Below, one piece after another: positions 25,801 to 36,598 of a stretch of DNA of 64,000 nucleotides (position 1 is its first letter; every line of letters begins with the position of its first letter). Below the pieces are notes generated by a model that was not told the DNA's origin, did not search any database, and worked only from the letters and a program-made list of their open reading frames with translations. The stretch comes from Archilochus colubris (lineage: Eukaryota; Chordata; Aves; Apodiformes; Trochilidae). The position numbers and the translations under genes are program-made. The DNA lies in contig CM041090.1 of assembly GCA_023079485.1 (NCBI GenBank), positions 8,926,519 to 8,990,518 on the forward strand, read 5' to 3'.

Positions 25801-27564
25801 TCTGAAAGGATGCCTGAAAGGTAGGAATCCTTGGTTGAGACATGAAGTCCAAGACTGAATTCAGACATAAATTCAGACATGAATTATTTAATGCCAATTC
25901 TTTCACATCCCATGTGAATGCTTTCTCATCCAGTTTGTTAACTGTCAGTGACCACCGTGACTGTGTATCTGCAAGGAGCCTAATCTGTCATTCAGCTATT
26001 GAATTTAGGTGCCAGGTGGTCTAAACACTGGTTTTCTGGAGATCTCAGGTGGGAGTAGCATCCCTTGTCCAGGTCAGAGTATTTCAGGAATGACAGAAGT
26101 CTACAGTCATATAGATCTTTCAAGCCAGGAAAGATGATGTGCTATTGCTTTCATGCACTTCAGACATAAGGTAGATGGCTGTCTGGGCTATGCTGAGATG
26201 CAGTATGGGTCCTAAAAGCTTAAAATCCTGTTTTAAGCACCAAAAGTTGTGAATTTGTGCATGGGATTCACTTAATAGTTTTATATTAAAACAAAAAAAG
26301 AAAACACAAAAAGACTATAAAAAAGGGGGTCCTTAGAGAAAGCCTGATGATAGACTGACTGCTCATGGTTCCATGTATTTCTTGATTAGAAGAGCCTCAT
26401 TGCAGCCCTTTTTCCTAGTAAGGTATAATATAAAACATCATTGATTAAAATAAGTTGATGAATGTTTCATTTGTTTCATCACCTGTTGAAATATCTGGCA
26501 CAGGTTTTTGTGTGTGGGTGAATATGTTCATAAGAACTACTTTGCATATCTCAATACTTTAACTTATAAACTAAAAAGTGCAATAAGATACCAATGAAAC
26601 TGTCCAGAACTGCGAAACATATTACCTGTTTTTTTTCAAATCACTCATGTCTCACATAAAGGGGACTCTGTTGTAGTTACTTTTTGTTATTCATACTGTA
26701 GATATCCAGTCAAGGTTGCTAGCTTGACTAGCTCAGTGGTTATGAGCTTCCTTTGATGACTGAATCTGAAAGGTGTTGAACTCTGCTACTAGTAGAGGTA
26801 GATACTAAGCCACTTAGAGCTGCCCCACTGAAATCTGTGGGACAACTTGTGTCCTTAAGGTTAAGCATGTGGATTGATGTTTTTCTGGACTGGGGTCAGA
26901 AAGCTCAGTGCTTTGCTGTCTGGCTTATTAAGCACTGATATTGGAGTTTTAAAATCCCAATTTAAAGCTTAGCTGGACAAGGCAAGATTTCTATCAGGTA
27001 ATGCAATCTGCTTGTGATCCTTCTTTTCAGTTTCCAGTGTAATATTTGTGTTGAGACATCAGGGCCACTTGCATCATAAATGAAGGGCTGCCTAGCTCCT
27101 AAGGTAATGTGTTGACAAGGTATTTAGCTCACAGATTTAACTTTGGTTTTTAGAATAAGTCCTAACTGTGTATCATGTAAAAACACAAACAGATCTGATG
27201 CCCAGCATGACTCATATTTAGTTATTAATACAATCCTGGAGATAAGGTATTTGACAAGAACATGCCTTTCTGCATGCTGAAACTCAGACGGTTATATAAT
27301 ACCAGGAGTAGCAAACAACTTTTTTTCAAGTCTCATGGAAACCATTCAGGAGTGGGAACTGAATGCCAGTTTCATTATCACCTATAAGGAGCCAAACAAA
27401 GAGGCATTGTAAGCTCACAGACTGGGGTTGGAACAGGAGGTTTAAGTGCATCAGGCATCAGGTGAACTCAATCAGGCTAAATCCTGTCGGATGGAATACA
27501 TCTGTTAAAAAAGCCATTAAGTGTATTTTAAATGTTAGTTAAAACTTTTGCGAAGAATGTCCAT
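22861..27564. other. Unannotated AT-rich DNA
   Basis: No gene is supported. The one structured item is a tRNA-like A box and weak B box at 26729-26785, listed separately. An A-rich patch lies at about 26288-26330. Confidence 0.55.
26729..26785 (+). repeat. Possible remnant of a tRNA-derived SINE (A box and weak B box)
   Basis: TAGCTCAGTGG at 26729-26739 matches the tRNA/SINE A-box consensus (TRGYNNARNNG) exactly. About 30 bases later, GTGTTGAACTC near 26773-26783 weakly resembles a B box (GGTTCGANTCC). The spacing is tRNA-like, but no cloverleaf can be drawn, so this is not an intact tRNA gene. It could be an ancient MIR or other amniote SINE relic, or a chance match. I saw no clear SINE body downstream. 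Confidence 0.22.
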
Positions 27565-29343
27565 GGGATGAACAGGGGTGTCATGAGGTTATGGGGGGGG
27601 GAGAAAATTAGAAAGGCCAAAGCCCAACTTGAAAATAATCTGTATTTATCTGTTAGAGATAGCAAGAAATGATTTTACAAATATGTCAGCAATAAAAGGA
27701 AGACTATGGACAATCTCTGCCCTTTGTTGGATGCAAGGGGAAACTGCTATCAAGGATAAGAAAAAGGCTGAGATACTTGCCCTATATACCTCAAACTTTA
27801 GTAGTAGGACCAGTTGTTTGCTGGGCACCCAGTCCCCTAAGCTGGAAGACAGAGATGGGGAACAGTTTGAAGCCTCCATAATCCAAGAGGAGATGTTTAG
27901 CCATGCTGCACCACCTAGACACACGTAAGTGTATGGAGCCAGATGGAGATACACCCAAGTGTATTGAGAGAGCTGGCAGAAGTGCTCACCAAGCCACATT
28001 TCGTCTATTTACCAGCAGTTCTGAATAACTGTGGAGGTACTGGTTGACTGGAGATTGGCAATTGTGACCCCCATCTACATGAATGGCCAGGAAACTACAA
28101 GCCTGTCGATCTGACCTCAGTTCTGGGGAAGGGTATAGAGCAGATCATCTTGAAGGCCATCATACAGCAATGCATGGGATGCACAACCAGTCAGCATGGG
28201 TTCATGAAAAGCAGGTCCTGCTTGATGAACCTAATTGCCTTCTATGACAAGATGACCTCCTAAGTGGCTGAGGGAATGGCTATGGACACTGCTTACCTAG
28301 GCATCAGTAAAACCTTGGGTGCTGTTTCCCACAGCATTCTCCTGGAGAAATTGGCCCCTTGTGGCGTCAACCAGTGTAGTCATCACTGGTTGGAAAACTG
28401 ATTGGATGGCCACATCCAAACTGTTGTGGTGAATGGGGTTAAATCCAGCTGGTGGCCAGTCACAAATGGTGTTCCCCAAGACTCAGTGTTGGGGCCAGTT
28501 CTTTTTAATATCTTTATCCATGACCTGGACGAGGAGATCTAGTGCCATCCTGTGTAAGCTTGCAGATGACATGTAGTTGGGAAGGAGTGTTGATCTGCTT
28601 GATGGTAGGAAGGCTCTACAGATGGACCTGGACAGGCTGGATGAGTTGGCCTAGGCCAGTTTTATGAGGTTCAACAAGTGTCAGTGCCAGCTCCTGCACT
28701 TGAGCTACAGTAACCCCATGGAATGCTGCAGGCTTGGGGAAGAGTGTCTGAAAGGCTCCCAGAAGAAAATAAACTGATGGTGCTGATGAACACATTGCTG
28801 AATATAATCCAGCAGAGTGGCCAAGCAGGCCAGCAGTATCCTGGCTTGAATTAGGAATAATGTGGCCAGCAGAGCTGCACCTTGATTACTGTGTTCAGTT
28901 TTGTGTCCCAAACTACAGGGAAGATATTGAGGTCCTGGAGTGAGTCCAGAGAAGAACCACAAAGCTGAGGAAGGGTCTGGAGAACAAGTCCTATGAGGAG
29001 CATCTGAGGGGCTTGGGGTTGTTCAGTCTGTAGAAAAGGAGGCTGAGTGGACCCTCTTCTCTACAACTCTCTACAACTACCTGGGAGGTCAAGCAAGAGA
29101 GGGGCTGATGTCTTCACACTAAAAAACAATAGAATGGGAGGAAATGGTCTCAAGCTGTGCCAGGTTAGTTTGGATATTAGAAGAAATTTCTTCTCTGCAA
29201 GGGTTGTTAAACACTGCGACAGGCTGCCCAGGTAGGTGGTTGAATCACCATCTCTGGAGGTCTTTAAAAGATGTGTAGGTCTGGTGCTTAGGGACATGGT
29301 TTAGCTCTGGGCTTGGGTCATTTCCAACCAGAATGGTTCTATG
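27565..29343 (+). mobile_element. CR1 LINE, about 1.8 kb, decayed reverse transcriptase
   Basis: This is the longest CR1 in the window. It begins upstream of the RT domain (GAAAATTAGAAAGGCCAAAG near 27602) and runs through recognisable RT blocks. These are the QHGFMKSRSCLMNLIAFYDK region (about 28190-28250), a degraded D-F-S-K-A-F-D block (about 28300-28325), [16 protein letters not shown] (about 28468-28515) and the catalytic A-D-D at 28562-28570, where consensus would read FADD followed by a threonine. It continues to ENKSYEEHLRGLGLFSL and the 3' UTR, and ends at TGGTTCTATG. In-frame stops are visible, including TAA at 28261-28263 and TGA at 28399-28401, and about 45 bp are missing near 28872 (between GTGGCCAGCAG and the HLDYCVQF block). 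It is dead and clearly older than the copies at 18411 and 54378. The 5' limit is approximate. Confidence 0.93.
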
Positions 29344-32204
29344 CAGGGACAATGCAGTGAGCCAGGCAGTAATGTTCACATTAACAGTGGGTTCATGGTA
29401 TTCTTTTATCCACTGGTCTCAGGATGCTTTACCATGTAAGCAGCTGGTTTTATGTGCATTTTACAGAACTGAAAATGAAAAATTTAGGCACTGTGCTCAA
29501 AGAGAAAAATAACATTTTAAGCTAAGGAAAGAAAATGCTGGAAAGGTAAAGAGCAATTGCTGATTGAAGTTTTTTGATTGCAGTGTTTTTACAAGAGAAA
29601 AGAATTCAAATTAACCTAGTTTTGAACAGCTACTGATGTTGCAAGTTTTCAGTTTTATGTTACAGTATAAGAATACTGTTAAGATTTTATATCTACAGTT
29701 TTCTTAGGCATTTCAAAGAAAGTTCTACTTTTTATCCTGAACAATTAATGGAAACTATGAGGAAAAAAAAAAAGAATGAACAGAATCAGTGAACAAGGAT
29801 CTTCCCTTTGCCTGTTTATGACCAGCACTTAAAAAACAGTAGCAACAGATTAGATTTAAGAGAGGGAAGAGCCAAGATGGATCTGACTATATAGAAGCCC
29901 TGTCCTGAGTGAGGAACCTTCTGAAGAAGGTTTACATTGCCCATTAGAAGAAACCACAAGAAAAAAAAGGTGTTCTGATTAAGGCTAAACGGCTACAATG
30001 GTGTTAAATATAATCATAGTCTAATTGTAGCATTCTAGTAATAATAATTTTCCACTGGAGTGGTATTAGAAATTTTTGCTTGTGATGGTACCCTCTAACT
30101 ATGCAGAACTTTTGTCTAAGAGAAAATGTGTTAAATCAACACTTCCTCCCCCTTGGTCTGTACACCTTCAGGCAAAATAAATTTCTTTCAGCCTAACAAA
30201 GGCTGAATAATATTATTCAGACTGAAAAAGTAATTTGGTGAAGAAGCCAGAATGTTTAGATTCTCATTTTGGTGGAATAACTCCTTCAGGCACTGGCTGA
30301 AGAGGACAGGGGCAGAACACCACTGAATATTGCCTGCAGTGTTCTTCAGGAAATTCTGCCCAGAAGCTCCATCTCTCTTTCTGGCAGAGGTGGCAATAAA
30401 GATTTTCATCTTGAATTTATTTCCCAGCAGCAGTTAGCTTTTACCTTCCAAACAGAGCAGATTGCATTCAATAAAAATCGTGTTCAAAGGTGCTGACAAG
30501 GAGGAATGATCCAACCTGCTTAACTCTTACAGATGTGCTGATATTCACATGTATCCCTCACACACTGCAGGATCAATGGTTACTTGTAATGAACACCAGG
30601 CTGTCCTTTAGTTATGTGATCCCAGTATAATTTTCCTATTCACACTTATTAAAAGGAATTGTAGGGCACTCTTCATTTACTGTGCCATTGACTCTGTAAT
30701 TTGAATCTAATTGTGGTGAATCGTATCGCTCTTTGCTGGTGTTATAATCTCCTCTTTAAAGGCAGGGAAACCCAGAGGAGTTTGTAATTTGTAGCAGGTG
30801 TTACACAGCCATATGTGATAAAAACACGTGCAGAATTTGATACCCTGACTTTTATTTCTTGGTGCTGAGGCAGCTATTCTTCACCAGCACCTCCACAAAG
30901 CAGAAGAGTGGGAAAACCTGTGGGTGGGGTTATTCACTCATTTCTAGTGTTTTCCAGGGAAGTTTGGGTGATATCGAAAATAGACCCTGTCAGTCTTTAA
31001 AATAATATCAGATAAAGGAATTTCCAGTACTTCTACTTTCTATTTGTTTTACTTTCAGAGAATATTTTCCGCAGGGAATTTCTTATATTTAAAATTCCCA
31101 GAATGACAGAAGAGTCCTTGATGGAAAGTTATTGTAAGAGCTTCCTTTTCCATAGGGCAAATGTGACAAAGTCTGGAAGTACTTTTTTTGTATTGCAACA
31201 CTTTGGCATTATGGAAGTTAGGAAGGCCCAAAACAGAGAGTGAAACTCAAGTAACATCCATTTCACAAGATCAGTAGCATCTCATTTTGAGGAACATGCA
31301 AATTTAGATCCAGATTGGGATTTACATCTAACTCTACCTGTAAACTTTATCAAATTGTTGTCTGTTATTTATGTGGATCTGTAAATCCTGTTGCCAAAAC
31401 AAAATTATTACAAACCTCAACAGCAACAAATGAAACAACAAATTTAGAGTCCAATCTGACAAAATGAACTTCTTAGAAAATGCTACTGGAGAAGTCCAAG
31501 AGAATTTATCCTTTGAGCTAAAAATCTCACGGTTTTTATCTTTCATATACAATCTCAATATTAACACATTATGCAGGCATTGTGAACACTAGAATTCATA
31601 GAGTACTGTAGGCAGGGTCAAAAAATCCATAACTTTAGACAATTTAAAAGTTCAATTGGGCTATGGTAAATTATTTTATAAGACATCTTCATCTCAAATT
31701 GCTTTGAGTGTCATCATATTGAGCCTCCTTCTTAACTCAGACAGAATAACCCTTCAGGTTTTTATTCCCTGAAGACCTGCCACAACATAAAATGAGACTG
31801 AGCTACTTTCCTCAGCTCCTCTCCAGATTTTTGTCAGTTTTGAGCAACAGCTGCTGGTGTTAGGATAACTTCACATCTCCTTACTTTTCCCCATGGATTT
31901 CATGGACTCCTGGTTCTCAGACTGGACTTCCTTCTGAGGTGTCACAGTCTGTGAGGTGGGGAAGTCAGAAAATTTATCTGCCTCAACATGAACATGCTTT
32001 TATTGTGTCACTACTGAGTTAAACAAAGCTAACAAATTTTTATGAAATTGAACTTTTCTTCTTGAGAAAGGTTCAAATGTAATAATGCAAAAGGAGCTGA
32101 ACTCAAAAGTTTGTTTCTAAGATAGAAGTTATGTATTTCATGGGAAACTAACAAACTATAGAGCAAAACAAACTGTTCAGAACTAATATCCTTGTAGTGA
32201 AATG
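29344..32204. other. Unannotated AT-rich DNA
   Basis: No transposon or gene is recognised. A short A-rich run lies at about 29761-29774. Open frames are under 80 codons. Confidence 0.55.
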
Positions 32205-32530
32205 AGGCAACCAGGTGACACTAATTCCCAGATAGTGGGCATGAGCTTGTGTTAAGCCCACCTGTGCCTGATTAGGGCAGGGCCCCCACTGCGCATGAGC
32301 AGGATTAGGGGGCCAATAAAAGGTGAGGCTCAAACTCACAGGCTCAGCTCAGTCCTGAGCAAGCCAGCAGAGAGGTCAGTTGCTCTCAGAGCAACAGCAC
32401 TGATCCAGGCTGGTCAGCCCTGAGGGCTATAGGCTCAGAGCACTATTTGTGAGTCTCTGCTGGAACACCTGGTTGGACCTTGGAGCGTTGTACCCTAGGA
32501 GAGGTTTGTCTTGCAGCATATTCTCATGTG
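32205..32530 (+). promoter_or_regulatory. GC-rich promoter-like block, possible LTR
   Basis: This block is compositionally distinct from its AT-rich flanks. It contains GCGCATGAGCAGG near 32290, a CCAAT motif merging into an AATAAAAGG TATA-like element (GGCCAATAAAAGGTGAGG, about 32311-32328), and then transcript-leader-like sequence with repeated CTCAG motifs (about 32336-32400). The arrangement of GC-rich upstream sequence, CCAAT and TATA-like box in about 120 bp is typical of an LTR U3 or an RNA polymerase II promoter. The wording resembles a dispersed bird repeat I half-remember, but I cannot name a family or define TG...CA ends. It could alternatively be a first exon and promoter of an unrecognised transcript. 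Confidence 0.38.
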
Positions 32531-35500
32531 TAGGATTCTCTGAAACTGTAGATTATGTGCTTGACCTCTGAACCATTTTATTTTAGAGCTCTGGCTGAAA
32601 TGTTGTATAAACAATATAGGATTTTTTTTTTTTAATCTTTAGCTGTGAATGGGTTAGGAATGAAATAGTATGTTTTGGAATGGAAGATTTAATTTGTTGC
32701 TGTCCTCCAGGTTTTTCACAGAGTTCTGTCTGTGTTTACACTTACGTATGCTTGAGAGAGTTAATAAGGCTCCAGAGTCTGTATTTTTCACAATGGGAAG
32801 TCAGTAGTGGCTCTGCTGGAGACTGCTTATGTTTGCTTTCATTTGTCTTTTTATTTAGCCACAAAATAGAATTAACTGGAATTGCTTCATTTCAATTAAG
32901 AGTTTTGGTGTAGGTTCTTAGACAAACTTTCAAGACATTCAGATGCAAAGAAGTTTTGGTATTTGCCACTGAGTTAATTCCCTGCACTTGCTTGCAGAAG
33001 GCAAATACAAATCAGGCTTTGCCATACAAAACAAAAGATAAGGAAGAGGTAACTTTCAAAGCTTAGCCTGAGAAATCAGTATATAGCCAACTACTTCCCT
33101 AGGTTATGAACATTTTCCTGTTGTGTGTCATCCTTTGAGACCAGGTTTTACTTTTGTGATAACATTGAATTTGTGTAAATGGTGTCATGTGTTTCGAGGT
33201 CTGTTGCTAAAACCCAGCCCCTTATAGGGCTTTTTATGCCTCTTGCCAAATTTTTCTTGGGAGGGTAGTTCTGAGAAACACATTTGTTACTTTACACTTT
33301 CAGGCTTGAATGCCTCTTTTTATAGCAGGTAGTAGTTAATATCTACTGTTGCTTGCTGTAGTAGTTATTTTATCACAGGTCTGTTTCAAGCTACACATGA
33401 AGTAGGTTGGAAGCAGTTTCTGTCACCTGCTCATTTGGTTTGTTTCATCTTTCTGTGTGCCCCTGCTTCACTGAAGTTATGTCCTAGTCCAAGCCAAAAT
33501 TCATTATGCTGAGACACACAGCAGTGTTATGATTATCTCTCAGTCCTATCTAGAATGGATATGAGACAATGTGTGATGTGTTGTTTTGAGTTTTTTTCTC
33601 TCATAGGTTCAGTAAGTAATGTGACAATTGAGGTAGAGGGAAATTATTTGCACAAAGTGTGCATCACTAGAAGATAGTAAAATTTTTTTCTATTTTGTAC
33701 TTCCCATATGCCAGAAATTTATATAATTCATGCTTGCTCCTTTTCATCTATCTCAACTAGTGAGGACAAACCAAGAGAGAAAATAATGCAGCAGAACTTA
33801 CCTAGGGACTCAATAGTGAACTTTTTCTTAACATGAACTTGTCTTTTATACATTGTTCTGCTTCCCATTCCTAGCTGCAAATGAAATACATGAAAGATGT
33901 AATGCAATGGCCTTTTTCCTACTATTGACTTTCAAATGTAAGCCACAAGGCAGGATGATGACATGTGCTTTAGCACAGTGGATCGCTTTGACTGAAATAG
34001 TATTTTCAGTGGGCAGTTTTGGAAACTTCAAAATTGAAAAATGTTCTCAGATGAAAATAGAGCAGCTGAGCAGGCATGACAACTTTATTTGTCCTTTCAC
34101 CAGTAATGCTGTTCTCCAGGTACAAGTATGCAGAAGACAGTATGTAGTAAACTTGATGGGCAGTACATAGATCAAGTTTGCATTGTGGATGTTCATCCTC
34201 ATAACTGGTTTCTAAATAATGTCTAAATCTACAGTTCAGAGAATACATTTTATTTCTCCTATCTAGGAGTGCAGAACCGTCCCCTTTTCCAATCTGATCC
34301 ATGTGTCCCTCAGTCCTTTCCCTGTGTCTACACTTGATTTCTGTGGCAATTAAGTCATAGGTGAGAGCTGGGAGGAAATTTGGGACATATTTCAGCAGCC
34401 CCCCTGGTCTGTATAATGAGAGAACAGTATTACAGGGATGGAAGGGAGAAAGAGCAGATGGATTTCTCTAGAAAAGAAGGAAAAGTGAGTGTGCTGAGTA
34501 GTAAGAGTTGTATAGTGAGGTGAGGTTTCTAACAGTTGAATAATGTGTTCATATTGTAAAAGTAATACAAAGCTCAATGGTTACTCAATTAAGGGAAATT
34601 ATGTTACTTCATCCTATTTACCTCATTGACTGAGAACAGTGATCAGTGGAAACTCACTACAATGTGCTTATCTGTTATGAAATTCTTGTCTGTGATTGTA
34701 CCCATCCAAGAAAAGACTGTTTACAAGTCATCTGGAGAGACTAAATTATGCCTCATAAAAACCCCCTGAATATAAGAATGATCAAATATTTTGTGATGAA
34801 TATTGGAAATATATTTTAATTATTCTCAGTGATATTTCATTAATCATTTCCTCTCTTTGCGTATTTTCCACAGGTTGCACAAACTTCTGAATTCTCTGGC
34901 AGATAACAAAACATTTTGTAGTAATGAGTGATAGCACTTTCTCAATAAACAAATATTTTAAAAGTTCTGACACTTAAGAGAGATTCCAGGAAATATTAGT
35001 CTAGCTGGAAGTTTAAAACCAAACTTACAAAAACGTGGCAGCTGTAGCTGCTGAAGTTTTTCCCCAAAAACCAGTGGGACAGTGAGGTTAGCAGAGCTTA
35101 ATTAACGTATTAGACCTGATGTAAAGATTGGCATAGGAGGGATGATGTGAGAGGGAGTAGGAAGATGGAAAGCTACTGCACCTTTGTCATCAACAAAGAA
35201 TTTCCCTTGTAGTGTTTGCTGTCCTCAGTCAAGAGATGAGAAATTGTGCAGATGGAGTGTGAGAGATCTTTAAGAGAACTGCATTGTGTTACATTTCCTC
35301 ATCTTTTCCAAAAGTACTGGTCTCAAAATAATATAAGCTGCATGCAATTCTAAGAGATGATTTGAGCCATCCAGCTGGCAAACATACAGGACTTTTGGCT
35401 GTTGAAATGTCCTCCATGGGCCAAATGAAATGTCATCACCTTAAAAATTAAAGTTAGATACCTGTATTTGTAAATTAAATGAAACTTTAGTTTATTGTGA

Positions 35501-35592
35501 GTAAAATCCTACAGTCCATGGAGGCAAATTTCCCATTAAGATCTGCCTGAATCTGAACTTTCAGAACTTGTGACACAGTTGGCTCAGGTTAT
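32531..35592. other. Unannotated AT-rich DNA
   Basis: Nothing is recognised here. Open frames of 60-105 codons near 33850-34300 overlap on both strands and have random-looking composition. Confidence 0.55.
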
Positions 35593-35776
35593 TGTCTGTA
35601 TTGGGATGGCATGGTGAGGTTTGGGTAGCGGGAAGGCTACAAGGATGGGCTATGTGAGAAGCTGCTAGAAGGGTCCCCTGTGTCTGATTGAGCCAATGCC
35701 AGGCAGCTCTGAAACAGACTTGCTACTGGCAAAAGTTGAGCCCATCAGCAGTGGTGGTAGCTTCTCTCTGCTAACA

Positions 35777-35784
35777 TATTTAAG
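35777..35784 (+). promoter_or_regulatory. TATA-like box in the LTR
   Basis: TATTTAAG lies about 185 bp into the LTR, upstream of the AGAGAAACAACTCTGCAGAC leader. By position it would be the U3 core promoter. Whether it is still active is unknown. Confidence 0.45.
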
Positions 35785-35909
35785 AAAGGAAAATAACCTG
35801 CTGCAGAGCAACAGCTGGAAGAGAGGAGTGAATATATGTGAGAGAAACAACTCTGCAGACACCAAAGTCAGTGAAGAAAGAGGGGGAGGAGGTGCTCCAG
35901 GTGCTGGAG

Positions 35910-36190
35910 TAGAGATTCCCATGCAGCCCATGGTGAGACCATGGTGAAACAGGCAGATCCCCCTGCAGCCCATTGGGGACCCCACACTGGAGCAGGGCAA
36001 TGAGCACAAAAGAGGCTGCGACCATATGGAGAGCCCAGGATGGAGCAGAATCCTGGCAGCACCTCTGGCCCCATAGGCAGAGAAGCCACACTTGCAACAG
36101 GTTTGCTGGCCGGACTTGTGACCCCATGGGGTGTGCCCATGCTGGAGCAGTCTGTTTCCAAAGAACTGCACACCATGGAAGGAACCCATG
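35910..36190. repeat. Degenerate GC-rich tandem region inside the LTR
   Basis: Phrases such as CTGCAGCCCATGG or CTGCAGCCCATTGG, GGACCCCACACTGGAGCAGG and GACCCCATGGGGTGTGCCC recur with variation, consistent with a decayed minisatellite of about 30-50 bp units. I recall the same region varying in unit number between copies of this LTR family, but that is not checked here. Confidence 0.6.
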
Positions 36191-36409
36191 GGTTTGGATT
36201 TAGGAGGGCTAGGAGGAAGCAGGTGCAGAGACAATGTCTGATGAGCTGACCACAACCCAAATTTCCATGTCCCCATGTGCAGTGTGGGGGAAGGAGGTAG
36301 AAAAATTGTAAATCTAGTTAATTCTCTGGTAGAAGGGAGTCCTGGGGGGAAGATGTTTTTAAGATTTAGTTTAATTTCTCATTAGTCTGATATATTTGGT
36401 AGTAAATTA

Positions 36410-36415
36410 AATAAA
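36410..36415 (+). terminator. Polyadenylation signal in the LTR
   Basis: AATAAA lies about 180 bp before the 3' end of the LTR, consistent with the R-region signal of a retroviral LTR in the plus orientation. Confidence 0.55.
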
Positions 36416-36598
36416 TTTCCCTGAGCTGAATCTGTTTTACCAGTGATAATAGTTGCTAAGAGATCTGTCCCTGTCCTTAACTTGACACAGGGGCCTTGTA
36501 TTTCTTCTTGCCCTGTCCAGCAAGGACAGGAAGGGAAGTGGTAGAGCTGCTTTAGTTGAGTGCATGGTGTGGGCACTGTGGTGTTAAACTCACCATAT

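Larger units (their letters stand above)
35593..36598 (+). mobile_element. Probable solo LTR of an avian ERVL-type endogenous retrovirus
   Basis: A block of about 1 kb matches, from memory, a dispersed bird LTR. It starts near TGTCTGTATTGGGATGGC and continues through GAAGCTGCTAGAAG, a TATA-like TATTTAAG at 35777-35784 and GAGAGAAACAACTCTGCAGAC. Next comes a degenerate GC-rich tandem region with recurring CACTGGAGCAG and CTGCAGCCCAT phrases (about 35910-36190), then a 3' part with the polyadenylation signal AATAAA at 36410-36415 and a (G/A)TGGTAGAGCTGCTTTAGT terminus. No primer-binding site, gag or pol sequence is recognised next to either end, so this looks like a solo LTR left by LTR-LTR recombination. 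Substitutions and indels are frequent, so it is not recent. Minus-strand frames of 115-203 codons in the GC-rich part are by-products. The ends are approximate and no target-site duplication could be assigned with confidence. A 5' fragment of the same family lies at 59951-60095. Confidence 0.8.

Noticed and set aside
26729..26785. Functional tRNA gene
   Set aside because: Only an A box and a weak B box are seen. No cloverleaf stems can be paired, so at most it is a SINE relic.
27646..27999. 117-codon minus-strand frame
   Set aside because: It is antisense to the CR1 ORF2 region at 27565-29343 and is a shadow of that element.
35665..36276. 203-codon minus-strand frame and other frames in the GC-rich part of the LTR
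   Set aside because: They lie entirely within the LTR, antisense to its transcription, in a GC-rich repetitive region where stops are rare.
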